64,000 bases of DNA from Albula goreensis (taxonomy: Eukaryota; Chordata; Actinopteri; Albuliformes; Albulidae): the NCBI GenBank assembly GCA_022829145.1, contig CM040743.1:33700841-33764840 (forward strand). Direction: 5' to 3'. The position numbers and the translations under genes are program-made. The notes beneath the pieces are model-generated. The model worked only from the letters and a program-made list of their open reading frames with translations, searched no databases and was not told where the DNA came from. Below, piece after piece: positions 54,257 through 64,000 of this stretch; the first letter of the stretch is position 1; the number at the start of each line of letters is the position of its first letter.

Positions 54257-57200
54257 CTGTGTGGGTAGCAGAGCATGTATTTACAGAATTAAATGACTAA
54301 GACATTAAAAGGCTGTTTGGTGACCAAATATGATTTGGTTTGGGGAGATTGATAATTGATTTATCAACATATTAAAGGGTCCATTAAGGATATAATTGTT
54401 ATGACAGATTGCTACCCAAAATGTATCAGTTCTCTCTTTGTCTGTGAAGCAAAAATCACATCATGCATTATTCTAAAAAAGGGCCAATTCATATTTTTCT
54501 GTGGTGCTATTTATAAATCATGTACATATTGAAGCGATTACATTTACAAATGGACATAAATTTGCTGTCAAAACTAAACTCTTGACCTTTTCCACTTAGA
54601 GTGGATGACTGATCATGTGACGCAGATGGGAGGGCCGGCCGCCACAGCGGGGAGCACGCCAAAAGGCAGCGTGTGAGAGACGCGGCGGTGTGAAGCCGCG
54701 AAGGAGCTGGTCACATGACCACAGAGAGCCAGGCCCACGGGCCGCATTGTGACTCATCCTATTAGCGAGAGCCAGCTGAGTCACAGGGAACGGGACTTGC
54801 CCGCCAGCAATGACAGACACAAACATCTCCCCCTTCTTTCTGCACTTCTTTCAGACTAAATCTGAACGCTGACCCACAAACACTATCTGCATCTAAAGCA
54901 GAAAATATTATATATATATATACTACTCAGCTGGTCCACGTTATGGACTCTATATACTTTCAGCACATCTGTCAGGCAAAACAAAAAATTAGCTAGTCTC
55001 CTTTGCCAGTTTATAACTATTGGTAAATATTTGTCTTCATAATGCTGACCATATGTATAATATGTGTATGGCCTAAACCCTGGAATTTCTCTCGTAATCT
55101 GTGGATCAAGGTATTTTGTGGGCCTTATACTTTGATTCATACATTGGCTTGTTGCATTGGCCCACAATATACTACAGGCTACAAGCATGAGGATGGTGAA
55201 TCATTTTTATTTAATTCAATAATTAGCCTGAGGGGGTCTTTCAGTTCAATTAAAACTATAAATGTAAATCCATAATACAATAAAGGTGCAACTGGTTTGT
55301 TTCAAGAATACCTATTACTGGAAAATACAAAATACCAGCATTTCTGATTTTATTTAATTGACCTTTCAGTGTAAATTCAACCACAAAAGGGTTTATTTAC
55401 TCAATCAATGAGTATACAGGAAACATGGAACCGATATGTAGAACTCAAACAAAATTGATCTTTGAGCTGTGTTTCAATGTGTCTATGACCTGACTGCCAC
55501 TAAGCTCAGCTTATACAACTTGGCCAGCTTTCAAATACTCATCCACACAAATCAGCCCTTGATGAATAATGTCGAGCGCTGATTAGCCACACATAATTGT
55601 CGTATAAAGTGATCAGTGTTCTGAGAGCAGAAACTCATGCTTCTGGGGAGATTACTGACCTGAGAGCATTCAGAAGACCTTCTACGCTGTTTGGGGGCTG
55701 GTCTTTTAGAACCTTGATACATCCTTTCATCTGTGAAATAGAAAAACATAAAATAAATGTGTAATAATACAATAAATAAATAAATGTAATACTGTTTGAC
55801 ACATGTGATGGATAGTGTGGACAGCATGCTGGGAGGGCTGAAGACTCACGTCGATTTTGGAAGACTTGACGAAGGCCCCAGCGGGGTTGACATAGTCGTA
55901 GAGGATGATGACACCCACCATCACTCGGAGGCAGAAGGAGGCCGTCTCCTCACTGGCAAACCGGCTACGGTACTCCCTGAATGGAGATACAGACCCACAC
56001 ACACTGCTGAAGGACAGCTGTCATTATAGACATACATACACACACACATGCACAAAAACTTAAACATTAACATACACCTAAACACATACAAACGCACATA
56101 TACCCATATACTCACAGATAACTATTTTTAGTAATGACTTGTTTTCCCCTCTTTGTTATAATATAGAACAGACAAAGCGGCTCATTGAAAAACAAAATAC
56201 ATAGAACAAAATCTAATGGTATAAAACAGAATATGAAGAGAAACAGAAAGAGAACTTACGGTGTTTCCAACATGACTCTGCACACGCTAGCCATTGTGCT
56301 TAAGCAGTCTGTCGTATTTTCTAGGGGTAGGTTCTTGTTCTGTTTAAAATCAAAGGAGACCAACACATTTTGTTTCCTGATTCTGTACCTAGGACAGCAT
56401 AAGCATCCAATAAAACATTTCAACAAGGCAGCTGGCTGACTGCCGACCATTTACAAATAATGTGCACTATATCACGGAAATGCTTTTAGACAACACAAGA
56501 GAACACTTCATATGTGAAAATGAGAATCAAACCAACAATAGAAACAAACCACCTCAGAGAGTCTGAGTGGGTAAAAATGTGATGCTAAAATTGTGATGTG
56601 GATCAGCTGTATGTACATTTAAATGGAGCACTACAGTCTAACAGGTAAGAGCCAATTAGAGCTCTTGTCTTCCAACAACACTACAGAAATGATTGGTTAA
56701 CAACAGTGCCAATTATGCAACCATCTTCTATGATTACCTCTGAGACAAACTTCAATGTGGCATCGCTCAATGTTTTTAGCATGGGCGTGGCCTCAGCATA
56801 GAAAAGGGACATCCGATTGGCCAGCTCGTTGTTTACTTCATTTTCTCCCTCTGCCTGAAAGCGAGAAAAACATTGTGAATGCCGTTCTCATAATGAATTC
56901 TAGCGTTCGAAAACCACATTACACATGGAATGAATTTTTATCTCGTCACACTGTTAAATTTCCATACAGATCTGCCGATTCAATTGCAGTAATAAATAAA
57001 AGAGAATCCTCAGAACCTAATGTATTTCATTTCAAATGACCAATTCACTGATTAAATTAGCTAATTCATGAGTGCACAATAGAAATCCAAACTGCCTGAA
57101 CTGCATAGTTCACAGTTTGTGCTTCAAATGGTGAGAGAAACATTTTATGGAAAACAAAGGCATTAGACATTCACAGCATCATTGTTTTAATACTCTTCCC

Positions 57201-60200
57201 AGAATGCAAAACCAATCCCTTCATCAGCCATCTGCATAAATGTATTCTGAACCACTCATAACATGTAACTGGCAGGCAGTACTGAAGAGCTGTTGAGAAT
57301 TTCAGATGGCTAGAGATGACTTTTTACAGTAACAGAAGTGGGGTCCTGCACTCTCTGATTCCATTTGACTAATGGGATACTCAGGTTAGCGGAATAAAAC
57401 GGTGGGACTAACTGGGACAAAGGCAGGGTACAAAATGGGCCCGTTCCCTAGAGGACCACAGAAATAATACAACAGTAAAGGATTTACTTTCATGTAATCC
57501 ACTGAAAACCCACTGAAAAATTCAATACTTTGCTTGCTCTTTTCTCTTACTGTACTTTTGTCATCTTTTGTGGAATTATGGGGGATTTTCTTAACCCCAC
57601 ACCTAGTGTTGTTTTCAAAGGAAAGCAGAGTGAAACTGCAGTGATGGCATTCCCATTGGACTGATCCCAGCCAGTAGTATTTTAGTGCATAGCAATAAAA
57701 ATATTAATATCCAGTTTATAGTTCCCAAATGTGTAATCATATATCTATGGTTGGTTGCTCAAGAGGTAAGAAGTGAATCAGTTGAGAGCAAAAATGGAGG
57801 CCGGATAACCAACAAAAATCATTCTAACACAGAGACCTATGTCAGTTCAATTCAACTGTAGCTATGTTATTACACGCTGATCTGTTTCAAACATGGGATG
57901 AGGGGAATGACAGGCACACTTTATGAATTCTATAGCTGAAGACTGAATGGACATTGACTGTATGTTTGCACGAGTCTTGGACGACTGAGATCAGGATTCA
58001 ATCAATACTTGATGCTCTTAACTTTGACTTGCAAATCAATTAAAACCTGTGTGTTTTTGTTCCTCTTCACAATCATGGCATGGCGATTTATTTCAGCTGA
58101 GTTGACACTTTGTTTTATTCGTTTAAGTTAAAGACAAATGTTTATTCAGTACAAGCCTTGGAGTCAAATGAGGTTAAAGGTGCCCTAGCCGTAGTGGGGG
58201 GGGTGGTTTGGGGGTTACCAGCACTGCACACTTGGATGCTCAGGGGGGAACTATGTGCACGCCTGACCTGTCTTCACCCCTTCTCCCACATGTGGGGGGG
58301 GGACACTTACAGCTCTGGTCAGGTACACCACACTGCACATGAGTGGTCACCGACGACGATGCGTTGCAGGCGCAATTCTCACTTCCTAGTGCGGCGACCG
58401 CAGTAGGTGTCCCCGCGGGCCTCTGGGCGCCAGGCTTCGGCGGTTTTCATGTGCTGGCTTCAGGCCTCGCCGTTCAAACGAGGTCACGCACAATTATTTC
58501 TCCGGCAGAATCGTAAGCGGCGGGGCGTCCTCGTTTGCTTCGGGTACTACCTCGTTGGGGGGTTTGACACAGTGAGCGGGCTGTTTCAAAGGCTCCTCTT
58601 TATTCATGCAACAACTGCATTTGCTTTCATTTTTTTGACCCAGCATGCATTTCATTACATGGGAATCAAAGGTGCAGCATGCTCCTGTGTGCTTGCAGGT
58701 GAGTAAAAATGGGTACTGCTCCATTCAGGTACAGGAGCCCAGAAGTGCTGGCTTGCATTATGCATGGTGTGCAGCAGTGGAGACCCATATTGAATTTGAC
58801 AAAGGAGGCCTCCGTAATAGCATTCGGCCCGCGTGCGTTTTTAATTGAAGAGGCAAGGTCAGTGAGCCCGTCGCTTCTCCCTGCAGAGGTGCTTCCCCCG
58901 ACCGCAGCTGGCCACCTAATGAGATTCCGTGGTCCTTAGATTCTGCGTGCTCCACGGTCACCCCCTTACCCCCCTCCGTTCCCTGACTCCCCTGTCACTG
59001 TGAGCAGAGGGGAGTGAAAGAACAGCCTGCTCTGTAGTTGAAATAGGTCTTGCAATCCAACCCCTGGGACCGTTCTCTGTGATCCGGCCTTTTCGTCGTG
59101 TCCCCTTCGACCAAGCGGGTCTCGTTTCTCCCACCAGCATTATTGGAACATATGCCCTCCACATAAGATGCATGACAGATCTAGAGGGGGCTTACCGGAA
59201 CATTCTTGATCCTCATGCGGTTCAGGGTCCTGCGGTAATAGCTGAAGTCATTCTGGATGGCAGGATTTGTCATCTGTCAGGAAGAGAAATAGCAATATTT
59301 TTCTGTCAGACACTGAAACGCAAGTATCAGAAAAGCAGGAGCCCCTCTCTGGTTTAGTGGAGGCCTTCGCTAGACCATCAGGCACCTCTAGCTATTGAGT
59401 GAGAGACTGTACATGAAGAGCTACAATGAAACCACCAGAACAAAGACACAATCAATCAATAATGAGAATGGATTCATGGGCATATTTCTGTCAGGCTTAA
59501 CTCACTTAACATTCATTAACCTCTCCTTGTTTACTCGGTTGTAAATTACACACTTGCAGGCTTGATTCCATCCATTACGACTTATGACAGGCCCTTGGCA
59601 TTTATGACAGACAAATCAGTGATGACAAAGCCAGCGCAGCTAGCAGTGTGGGGGGGCAGGCCCTCGTTATGCGGTTTTGAGGAGCGGCACTGGGACAGGA
59701 GACCGCAGCACGTATTGTTTCCCAGCAAAGCGCGTTTGTGGCAGGAAAGCGGTGCGGTCGGGGGTGGGTAAAGGAGCTCGCTTTTGGAGGGCGCAGCAGT
59801 GGGGCGCACAAATTCATGGATCCCTGCATTTCAAAAGGGTTTGTTAATGAGGCAACCTTTCCCACAGGGAAGTGTCTCTCCTTTGAAGCCCTCTCCACCC
59901 CCCCAACCCCCAACCCCTTCCCCCAATCCCAGAAAATTCTCCTGTATATGCAGCATCTCCAGTTTTGCATTGCATTTTATCCCAATCAATCTCTCCTCCT
60001 CTCTCCTGCTATCTTTCCCTTTCTTTCTCCCCCCTTCTCTCTTGTTTCTCTCCTAACCCACTCTGGTTCTTGCTCTCTGAAGATGAGTGCTTTGGGGATA
60101 AGTTAAGTTATGACATGCTAAGAGATGTAATGGAATATGACATATTCTTTGGAGGGGCACACAACCTTGAACTGCAGCTGCACTGCTGATTCTGCAAAAC

Positions 60201-61350
60201 TGAGCTCTTTTTAATGTTGGTATAACCCATAACTGGAGTGTTAACATATGCATAATAACACTGAATTCAGTCATGAAACAGTATTCATTGCATTGTATAA
60301 CAGTTACTCAAAAAAACTAAAAACAGCTTTGCTGTAGTACAAACATATTGTAGACTGTGAAGGATAAAAAAATTGGAAATGGGAAAACCAATCAGCCAAT
60401 GTTTTTCTGCAATGGCTGCTTATCAACTTACTACTCAATCAATGCATTAACTGCTGTGATATGCCTGATAGCGGCAGCAGTTTAGATCGGTGTGTTACTA
60501 GCAAATGAACTAGCAAACGCTACCTGCCCATGGTGTCTTAATATGTTGTCATACTGCAGCCATTTAACTTCTGACTGGTGCACATATGCAAAAACAAAGA
60601 CATACGCACACATAGACATGCACACGAGCATACGCACACTCACTAATGCCTAAAAACACTACATCTAGGCACCTGTCCATGAGTGAAAAATTATTGTACC
60701 ACATTGGCATGCCAGCATGTGTCTTCTACCTCTGTGCATCTATGACTTGGGCCAGAGATACAGGCTTTAGCTGGGGTGACCCAGCAACACACCTGGGGGC
60801 TACAGGAGCTGAAGCTGGCACAGGTAATCTGAAGACTGAGGAAAGAGAGACTGGATAATGAAGAGCCTCGGGGCATGGAATAGGGGTGGGCAGGTTTTGG
60901 GCACTGGCAAGGCAAGTCTGACCCAGCAACCAAAGATCACTTGATTGTCACCGATACGCTTAATGACATGACTGCTACATCTGCTGTGCGTCTGCTGAGG
61001 TTCTCAGGGAGCTGCTGGAGCCTCTCTGCCACCAGCGCAGGTGTCACCTGGGCTCACCGGGCTGGCCTGAACACCTGTTAAAACCAATTACTGTCCTCCA
61101 ACAGCTATGCAACCTCTAGTGCTGACATTCATTACCACACGGTCCATTGTCAGCGTGACAACAGATGGGCGGGGCAAAACCTCTTTGGGAGACGGAGGGA
61201 GGGGCGAACCCACCTTCAGCTCGTCGAAACGCAGCGTGAAGTCCAGGATCTCGGCAAACTGCTTGGCGAGAGCCTGCTCCCGCTCCAGGTGTTGCGTGGG
61301 GGTGTATCGCGTGCTGGTGAGCGATCTCAGAAGGTCATGCAGTGCTGTTT
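54193..61350 (-). CDS. cyrib: cyrib (CYRI-B/FAM49B), 3' seven coding exons, spliced, 5' incomplete
   Basis: CYRI-B is a DUF1394 (CYFIP-like Rac1-binding) protein. By established knowledge it binds GTP-Rac1 and opposes recruitment of the Scar/WAVE complex, limiting lamellipodial actin assembly, usually at the plasma membrane through N-terminal myristoylation. Seven minus-strand exons (61350-61214, 59273-59196, 56854-56738, 56339-56260, 55976-55850, 55730-55660, 54256-54193) sum to 674 nt, join without frame breaks and have AG/GT borders. The product covers about residues 101-324 of the human protein as I recall it. Landmarks are [57 protein letters not shown] and the C-terminus [31 protein letters not shown] favours CYRIB over its paralogue CYRIA, which I recall as [20 protein letters not shown]. 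The start codon and first ~100 residues are beyond the right edge. No stop or frameshift is seen, so it looks functional. Confidence 0.96.
54257..55659 (-). other. cyrib: cyrib last intron (between exons F and G)
   Basis: This 1403-nt intron is mostly AT-rich. Its 3' half carries a CpG-dense block at about 54605-54800 with M-box and AP-1-like motifs (listed separately). No coding sequence is seen. Confidence 0.9.
54605..54800. promoter_or_regulatory. Candidate intronic enhancer: CpG-dense block with M-box and AP-1 motifs
   Basis: In about 170 bp the last cyrib intron contains TCATGTGA (54613-54620) and its reverse complement TCACATGA (54711-54718), both matching the MITF/TFE M-box. It also has TGACTCA (54750-54756) and TGAGTCA (54777-54783), both matching AP-1, the latter within GCTGAGTCAC, a MAF half-site. 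The interval between is CpG-rich in an otherwise AT-rich intron. The function is inferred from motif clustering only. Confidence 0.35.
55660..55730 (-). CDS. cyrib: cyrib coding exon F
   Basis: This 71-nt exon lies between TTTCACAG and AG|GTCAGT. It encodes [20 protein letters not shown] then NAL plus two bases of an Arg codon. KDQPPNS is the diagnostic difference from CYRIA. The intron separating it from exon E is only 119 nt. Confidence 0.97.
55731..55849 (-). other. cyrib: cyrib short intron E-F
   Basis: This 119-nt intron has GTGAGT and CACAG borders. It contains an AT-rich AATA-type short repeat and nothing else notable. Confidence 0.95.
55850..55976 (-). CDS. cyrib: cyrib coding exon E
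   Basis: This 127-nt exon starts after CATTCAG and ends GAC|GTGAGT. It completes the split Pro codon and encodes 42 residues beginning [20 protein letters not shown] and ending KSSKID. The segment [14 protein letters not shown] differs from my recollection of human YDHVHPVGAFAKTS, so this is the most diverged part of the visible protein. It is still clearly homologous. Confidence 0.96.
55977..56259 (-). other. cyrib: cyrib intron D-E
   Basis: This 283-nt intron has GTAAGT and TTCAG borders. It contains a short degenerate CA-rich stretch (about 56028-56100) and no coding sequence. Confidence 0.95.
56260..56339 (-). CDS. cyrib: cyrib coding exon D
   Basis: This 80-nt exon lies between AAACAG and CC|GTAAGT. 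It encodes [20 protein letters not shown] then RVMLET and two bases of a Pro codon completed in the next exon. Human CYRIB has Ile where this protein has Leu in NLPLENT, as I recall it. Confidence 0.96.
56340..56737 (-). other. cyrib: cyrib intron C-D
   Basis: This 398-nt AT-rich intron has GTAATC and AACAG borders. I see nothing else in it. Confidence 0.95.
56738..56854 (-). CDS. cyrib: cyrib coding exon C
   Basis: This 117-nt, 39-codon exon lies between TTTCAG and GAG|GTAATC. It begins [20 protein letters not shown] and ends TLKFVSE, near-identical to human CYRIB. The second to last segment reads SDATLKF where I recall SDATTKF in human. It is phase 0 at both ends. Confidence 0.96.
56855..59195 (-). 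other. cyrib: cyrib intron B-C
   Basis: This 2341-nt intron has GTAAGC and TTCAG borders. The part nearest exon C is AT-rich. From about 58180 to 59150 it becomes GC-rich, with a CpG-dense core at 58348-58560 listed separately. No exon is recognised inside it. Confidence 0.92.
58348..58560. promoter_or_regulatory. CpG-dense block inside cyrib intron (possible internal promoter or enhancer)
   Basis: By hand count there are roughly 25 CpG dinucleotides in about 210 bp, far above the surrounding DNA. Runs include GCGGCGACCGC and GCGGCGGGGCG. An ETS-like ACTTCCT lies at about 58380. Retained CpGs suggest an unmethylated region such as a CpG island. No first exon or start codon can be assigned, so promoter activity is only a possibility. 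Confidence 0.4.
59196..59273 (-). CDS. cyrib: cyrib coding exon B with Rac1-binding YYRR motif
   Basis: This 78-nt, 26-codon exon is flanked by CTGACAG and CCG|GTAAG. It encodes [20 protein letters not shown] followed by RIKNVP. The paired arginines in YYRR correspond to Arg160/Arg161 of human CYRI-B, which are reported as needed for Rac1 binding. Both are conserved here, so the domain is expected to be active. The exon begins and ends on codon boundaries, so skipping it would keep the frame but remove the Rac1 contact. Confidence 0.96.
59274..61213 (-). other. cyrib: cyrib intron A-B
   Basis: This 1940-nt intron has GTGGGT and ACAG borders. It holds a G-quadruplex motif on the sense strand (59898-59930), a polypyrimidine stretch (plus strand, about 59990-60060) and a degenerate CA-rich patch (about 60600-60660). 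No other exon is seen. Confidence 0.92.
59898..59930 (-). other. G-quadruplex motif on the transcribed sense strand of cyrib
   Basis: The plus strand has C runs of 7, 5, 4, 5 and 3 separated by 2-3-nt spacers (AA, AA, TT, AAT). The cyrib pre-mRNA therefore carries five G runs with very short loops, a strong quadruplex-forming pattern. Confidence 0.7.
61214..61350 (-). CDS. cyrib: cyrib coding exon A (first in window), residues ~101-146
   Basis: This 137-nt exon starts after a CTTCTAG acceptor and ends at AAG|GTGGGT. It opens with the last two bases of a split Glu codon, then encodes 45 residues from [20 protein letters not shown] to [20 protein letters not shown] is essentially identical to human CYRIB. 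The next residues read [10 protein letters not shown] where I recall [10 protein letters not shown] in human, a His-to-Asp difference. The incoming phase requires a further upstream exon, which is not in the window. Confidence 0.95.
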
Positions 61351-64000
61351 CTAGAAGGGAAACAGAAAAAGGAGGGAGTTTCAGTGAGGAGCGGTCTGCC
61401 TTTTCTCATCCTTTCCCCCAAAGCATGAAACACACTCTAAAGTCAGCCATACTGATGAGGCAGATCAAATATATCGCATACACATTCCATTGACCTGTCT
61501 GTAAACAACTTCCAAGGCTCAAAGAACTACCTGAAAAATCATTATCTCCACATCATGTAGGCAAAAAAGTAACAAGGGGACGGTGTGCTTGTGCTGCAAG
61601 TTTACTGGGATTCCTAAAATGGATGGAGCTATAGAACATTCAGACTTTTCTCCAAATGGGCATCAGCAGAGGATTGAAAGAGAAAAGAGGAAAGATCTGA
61701 GATGAGTCCTGACATTACTGGCTATCATGATTGACAATGACCTTTGATTTCACCATGCCATCCCAAGACAAACCAATCAGTCACCTAGACTCACCTGCAT
61801 GACCCACATTTAAATGGGGTTCGGTGGAGGTCAGCCACTGGGTGGTGACTGCACCAGATTAGAAAGCATGTCAAAATCTCGCTAGGTTGAGAATTATTTT
61901 CCAAACATGTAAGCTTTTTAATCCTCCTGCTTCCTTCTTTTCCAATGCACTAAAATAGCTTTTCAGAATCACAGCATCACAACAACACACTGACGCCATG
62001 GCAGTTTTAAAATGTGGAGGGGTATGGCAATCTTTCACTGAAACAACTGCAGCAGGGGTAGTCAGCCATGGTTCCAGGCTGCTGGAGATGTATTCATTTG
62101 TACTCCATTTGGGCTCTTAATAACATAATTGGGCCAATTATTACGCTAAATTAAATCAGGTCACCAGGAGCTCATGGTACTTGGGATTTGTGGTGCACTA
62201 ATTTAGCAAAAACAAGTCCTCCAATTATGTAATTAAGAGCTCAAATGGATACAAAACCAAACATCTCTGGTACTCCAGTGCTGGAGATGCCGAACCTTGG
62301 TGTAAAGTGACTTATCTTCGACCTGGAATTTCAACATCATTAGGAGCTTAAATATTCACAGCCACCAGCATTTATTTATGATAACGTATCAACAGTACCA
62401 TGGAATCAACACCAAATGAAGGGACAAGCACACTGCAAGGCGTGTATGTGAAATTCATCTTAAAAGGGCCTACAATGACCTGATTGACGGATGGCTCATC
62501 CTTTTAAAACGCTTGGTTCCAGTGTCTGTGCTCCCCACTGACTGGAATCAAACTCTGACCCTGACAGCAGCCAAAGCCTTACAGCATGGCGCCTCATTGC
62601 CTAATTATGCAGTCCTCTAGGTGATCAAAGGCCTGCAGTCTGTCTGCGCAAACCGTGCATGAAGTGTTTACTAACACAAGGACTGCAGAGCTGAGTCACT
62701 GGAGTGAAGACAGGCAAGAATTTAGAGTTGGCAGCACTACCACAACCTCAAACGAGGCGCTGTAAAAAAACGGAAATACAACTGGACTTTCACCTTTGTG
62801 GTTAAATATGGTTTACAAAATGTGGCTGTCAGGGTTTGATTGGGATGGACTAAGAATCTATGAATCAGCTTCTCAAGGGGGACGGTTTGGTTCATTCGTT
62901 TTCAAGCCTTTATTCCACGGTCCCCTTGAAAGCTGTTACCTGAACACTGACAAAAGATAACTGCATGGTGAACAACTTACAATTTTTAAGAGAACAAATC
63001 CAAAATGCAACACTTGGCTTTTTTTTCCAAAGGCTAGATGGCTCCTCCAGCAATTAATCCTCTGCAAGTGCTTATCAAGTTTAGATTAGTCAATATCAAA
63101 TTTCACGCTGGCTTTTGTGTTAGCACAGGAAAGCACACTTTCCATGATTATCCACACGTTGCCAAGGTTAACAAAATCATTACATGCAAACAATAAAAAC
63201 AAGACAATCTAAACATTATCTTATCCCAAGATATAACCAAAAGATTAACGCCGTGTTCAGATCTTGCATCTGCGTATGCAAACTCAAACTGGGTGTGTGT
63301 CTATGTGCGTGTGCATCTGAAATGAGATCATGTTGACATGGTGTTTTGTGTTGAGTGAGCTGGGAGGGATTGTCCCGCCCAGGGAGTGTGCTAATCCAAT
63401 TTAGACACGCTAATGCTCCGCCAGTGGCTTTCCCAGCACGGCAAGTCGACACACGAGCTCCATCCCCGTGGAAAGCCCACAAAGCTTCCACCCCATCTGT
63501 CTTCAGCAAACTCACAAAACAAACAAAAACAGCTACTGCACTCCGCCTGAAAAGACAAATCAAAAAAACAAAAGTGGCTTCGGTTGTGGCAGGGGGCTTC
63601 CAGGGAATTTTGGGGACTTTCTGGGATTAGCTGTCTTTGCCATCGAAATTTCTTTTTCTTTTGAAATTGCCACTGGTTTCCCTCGTCCCTACCCTCTCAT
63701 GCTGGTGCTCCCATTATTTTATCAAGGAAAAAAAGCTGATGAAAGAATAGCCTGGGAAATAGAGCTTTCATATGCAAGTCAAAACAACAATTTTGAGAAG
63801 GTGCTTTTAGGAGCCCCACCCTGCACCGCCCCAGCCGCAAGGCCTTTCCCGAGTCTCACACTCAGACAGGGAGGGTCTGTCAGATCCGATCCGACAGCCA
63901 GGAAGGCAAACATCGACATCTAGGAGGCTCTTCCGCGTGTGCATGCGGAACCTCGGCAAGCGTTCCTCCATCCGCTTTCACTGTATGACAAACACACCTG
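61351..64000 (-). other. cyrib: Partial cyrib intron upstream of exon A, runs off the window
   Basis: Exon A starts in mid-codon, so the upstream exon must lie to the right. I searched this 2.65 kb for the expected preceding CYRIB residues (around KLKKFYEFSQRLE) and saw none, so the intron continues past 64000. It contains a fold-back MITE-like element (62068-62292) and a possible tRNA-type SINE remnant (about 62540-62615). ORFs here, up to 151 codons, look spurious. Confidence 0.85.
62068..62292. mobile_element. Fold-back MITE-like element with ~65-bp inverted arms
   Basis: The left arm (62068-62132) contains GGAGATGTATTCATTTGTA and GGGCTCTTAATAACATAATT. The right arm (62219-62292), read in reverse, contains GAGATGTTTGGTTTTGTA and GAGCTCTTAATTACATAATT. 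The arms are about 80% complementary over some 65 bp and enclose about 85 bp of non-coding sequence. This is the structure of a non-autonomous DNA-transposon (MITE) remnant. No transposase is present and the family is not identified. Confidence 0.65.

Noticed and set aside
61107..61493. 128-codon plus-strand ORF
   Set aside because: It is the antisense shadow of cyrib exon A.
63468..63923. 151-codon plus-strand ORF, the longest in the window
   Set aside because: Antisense to the cyrib intron, low-complexity composition, no domain or homologue recognised.
63216..64000. Upstream cyrib exon near the right edge
   Set aside because: No sequence encoding the expected preceding residues was found, and CACCTG at the very end is too little to judge.

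Overview
This is a piece of a vertebrate nuclear genome, most likely a ray-finned (teleost-type) fish. The signs are a spliced gene with GT-AG introns, long (CA)n microsatellites, no long open reading frames, and degraded dispersed repeats of kinds I recall from fish genomes (a fold-back MITE whose ends resemble 'GGCCCATATTCATAAA', and a SINE-like body around 'TTTCATCCGAAAGAC'). The species cannot be named from the sequence.

Only one protein-coding gene can be supported. The right-hand 10 kb (about 53.5-64 kb) holds the 3' two thirds of cyrib (CYRI-B, formerly FAM49B) on the minus strand. Seven coding exons (61350 down to 54193) join in frame into 674 nt, encoding about 224 residues that align end to end with the C-terminal part of the 324-residue human CYRIB. 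All splice junctions checked are canonical. The gene ends with TAG at 54195-54193 and a 3'UTR of about 680 nt, with a distal AATAAA at 53534-53529 and a possible proximal one at 54108-54103. The 5' exons (N-terminal about 100 residues and the start codon) lie beyond position 64000. CYRI-B binds active Rac1 and restrains the Scar/WAVE-Arp2/3 pathway. The YYRR motif, which includes the paired arginines known to contact Rac1, is intact in the exon at 59196-59273.

The left 53 kb is a gene desert downstream of cyrib. In human 8q24 the 3' end of CYRIB faces the GSDMC/CCDC26/PVT1/MYC interval, a known enhancer-rich desert. If synteny holds, this stretch is the fish counterpart. It contains mostly AT-rich unique-looking DNA, with islands of CpG-dense or motif-dense sequence (about 24.8-25.0, 27.0-27.4, 32.0-32.3 and 34.3-34.7 kb) that could be enhancers or promoters of non-coding RNAs. 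It also has several simple repeats, including (CA)33 at 47.3 kb and (CA)55 at 53.2 kb, a 0.6-kb CA-rich cryptic repeat at 33.3-33.9 kb, G-quadruplex-prone tracts, two short tandem duplications, and remnants of MITEs and SINEs.

Within the cyrib introns the notable signals are a CpG-dense block at 58.35-58.56 kb, a G-quadruplex motif on the transcribed sense strand at 59.9 kb, a compact cluster of M-box and AP-1 motifs in the last intron (54.61-54.78 kb), and a fold-back MITE at 62.07-62.29 kb. I found no RNA gene, CRISPR array, intact transposon or viral sequence.
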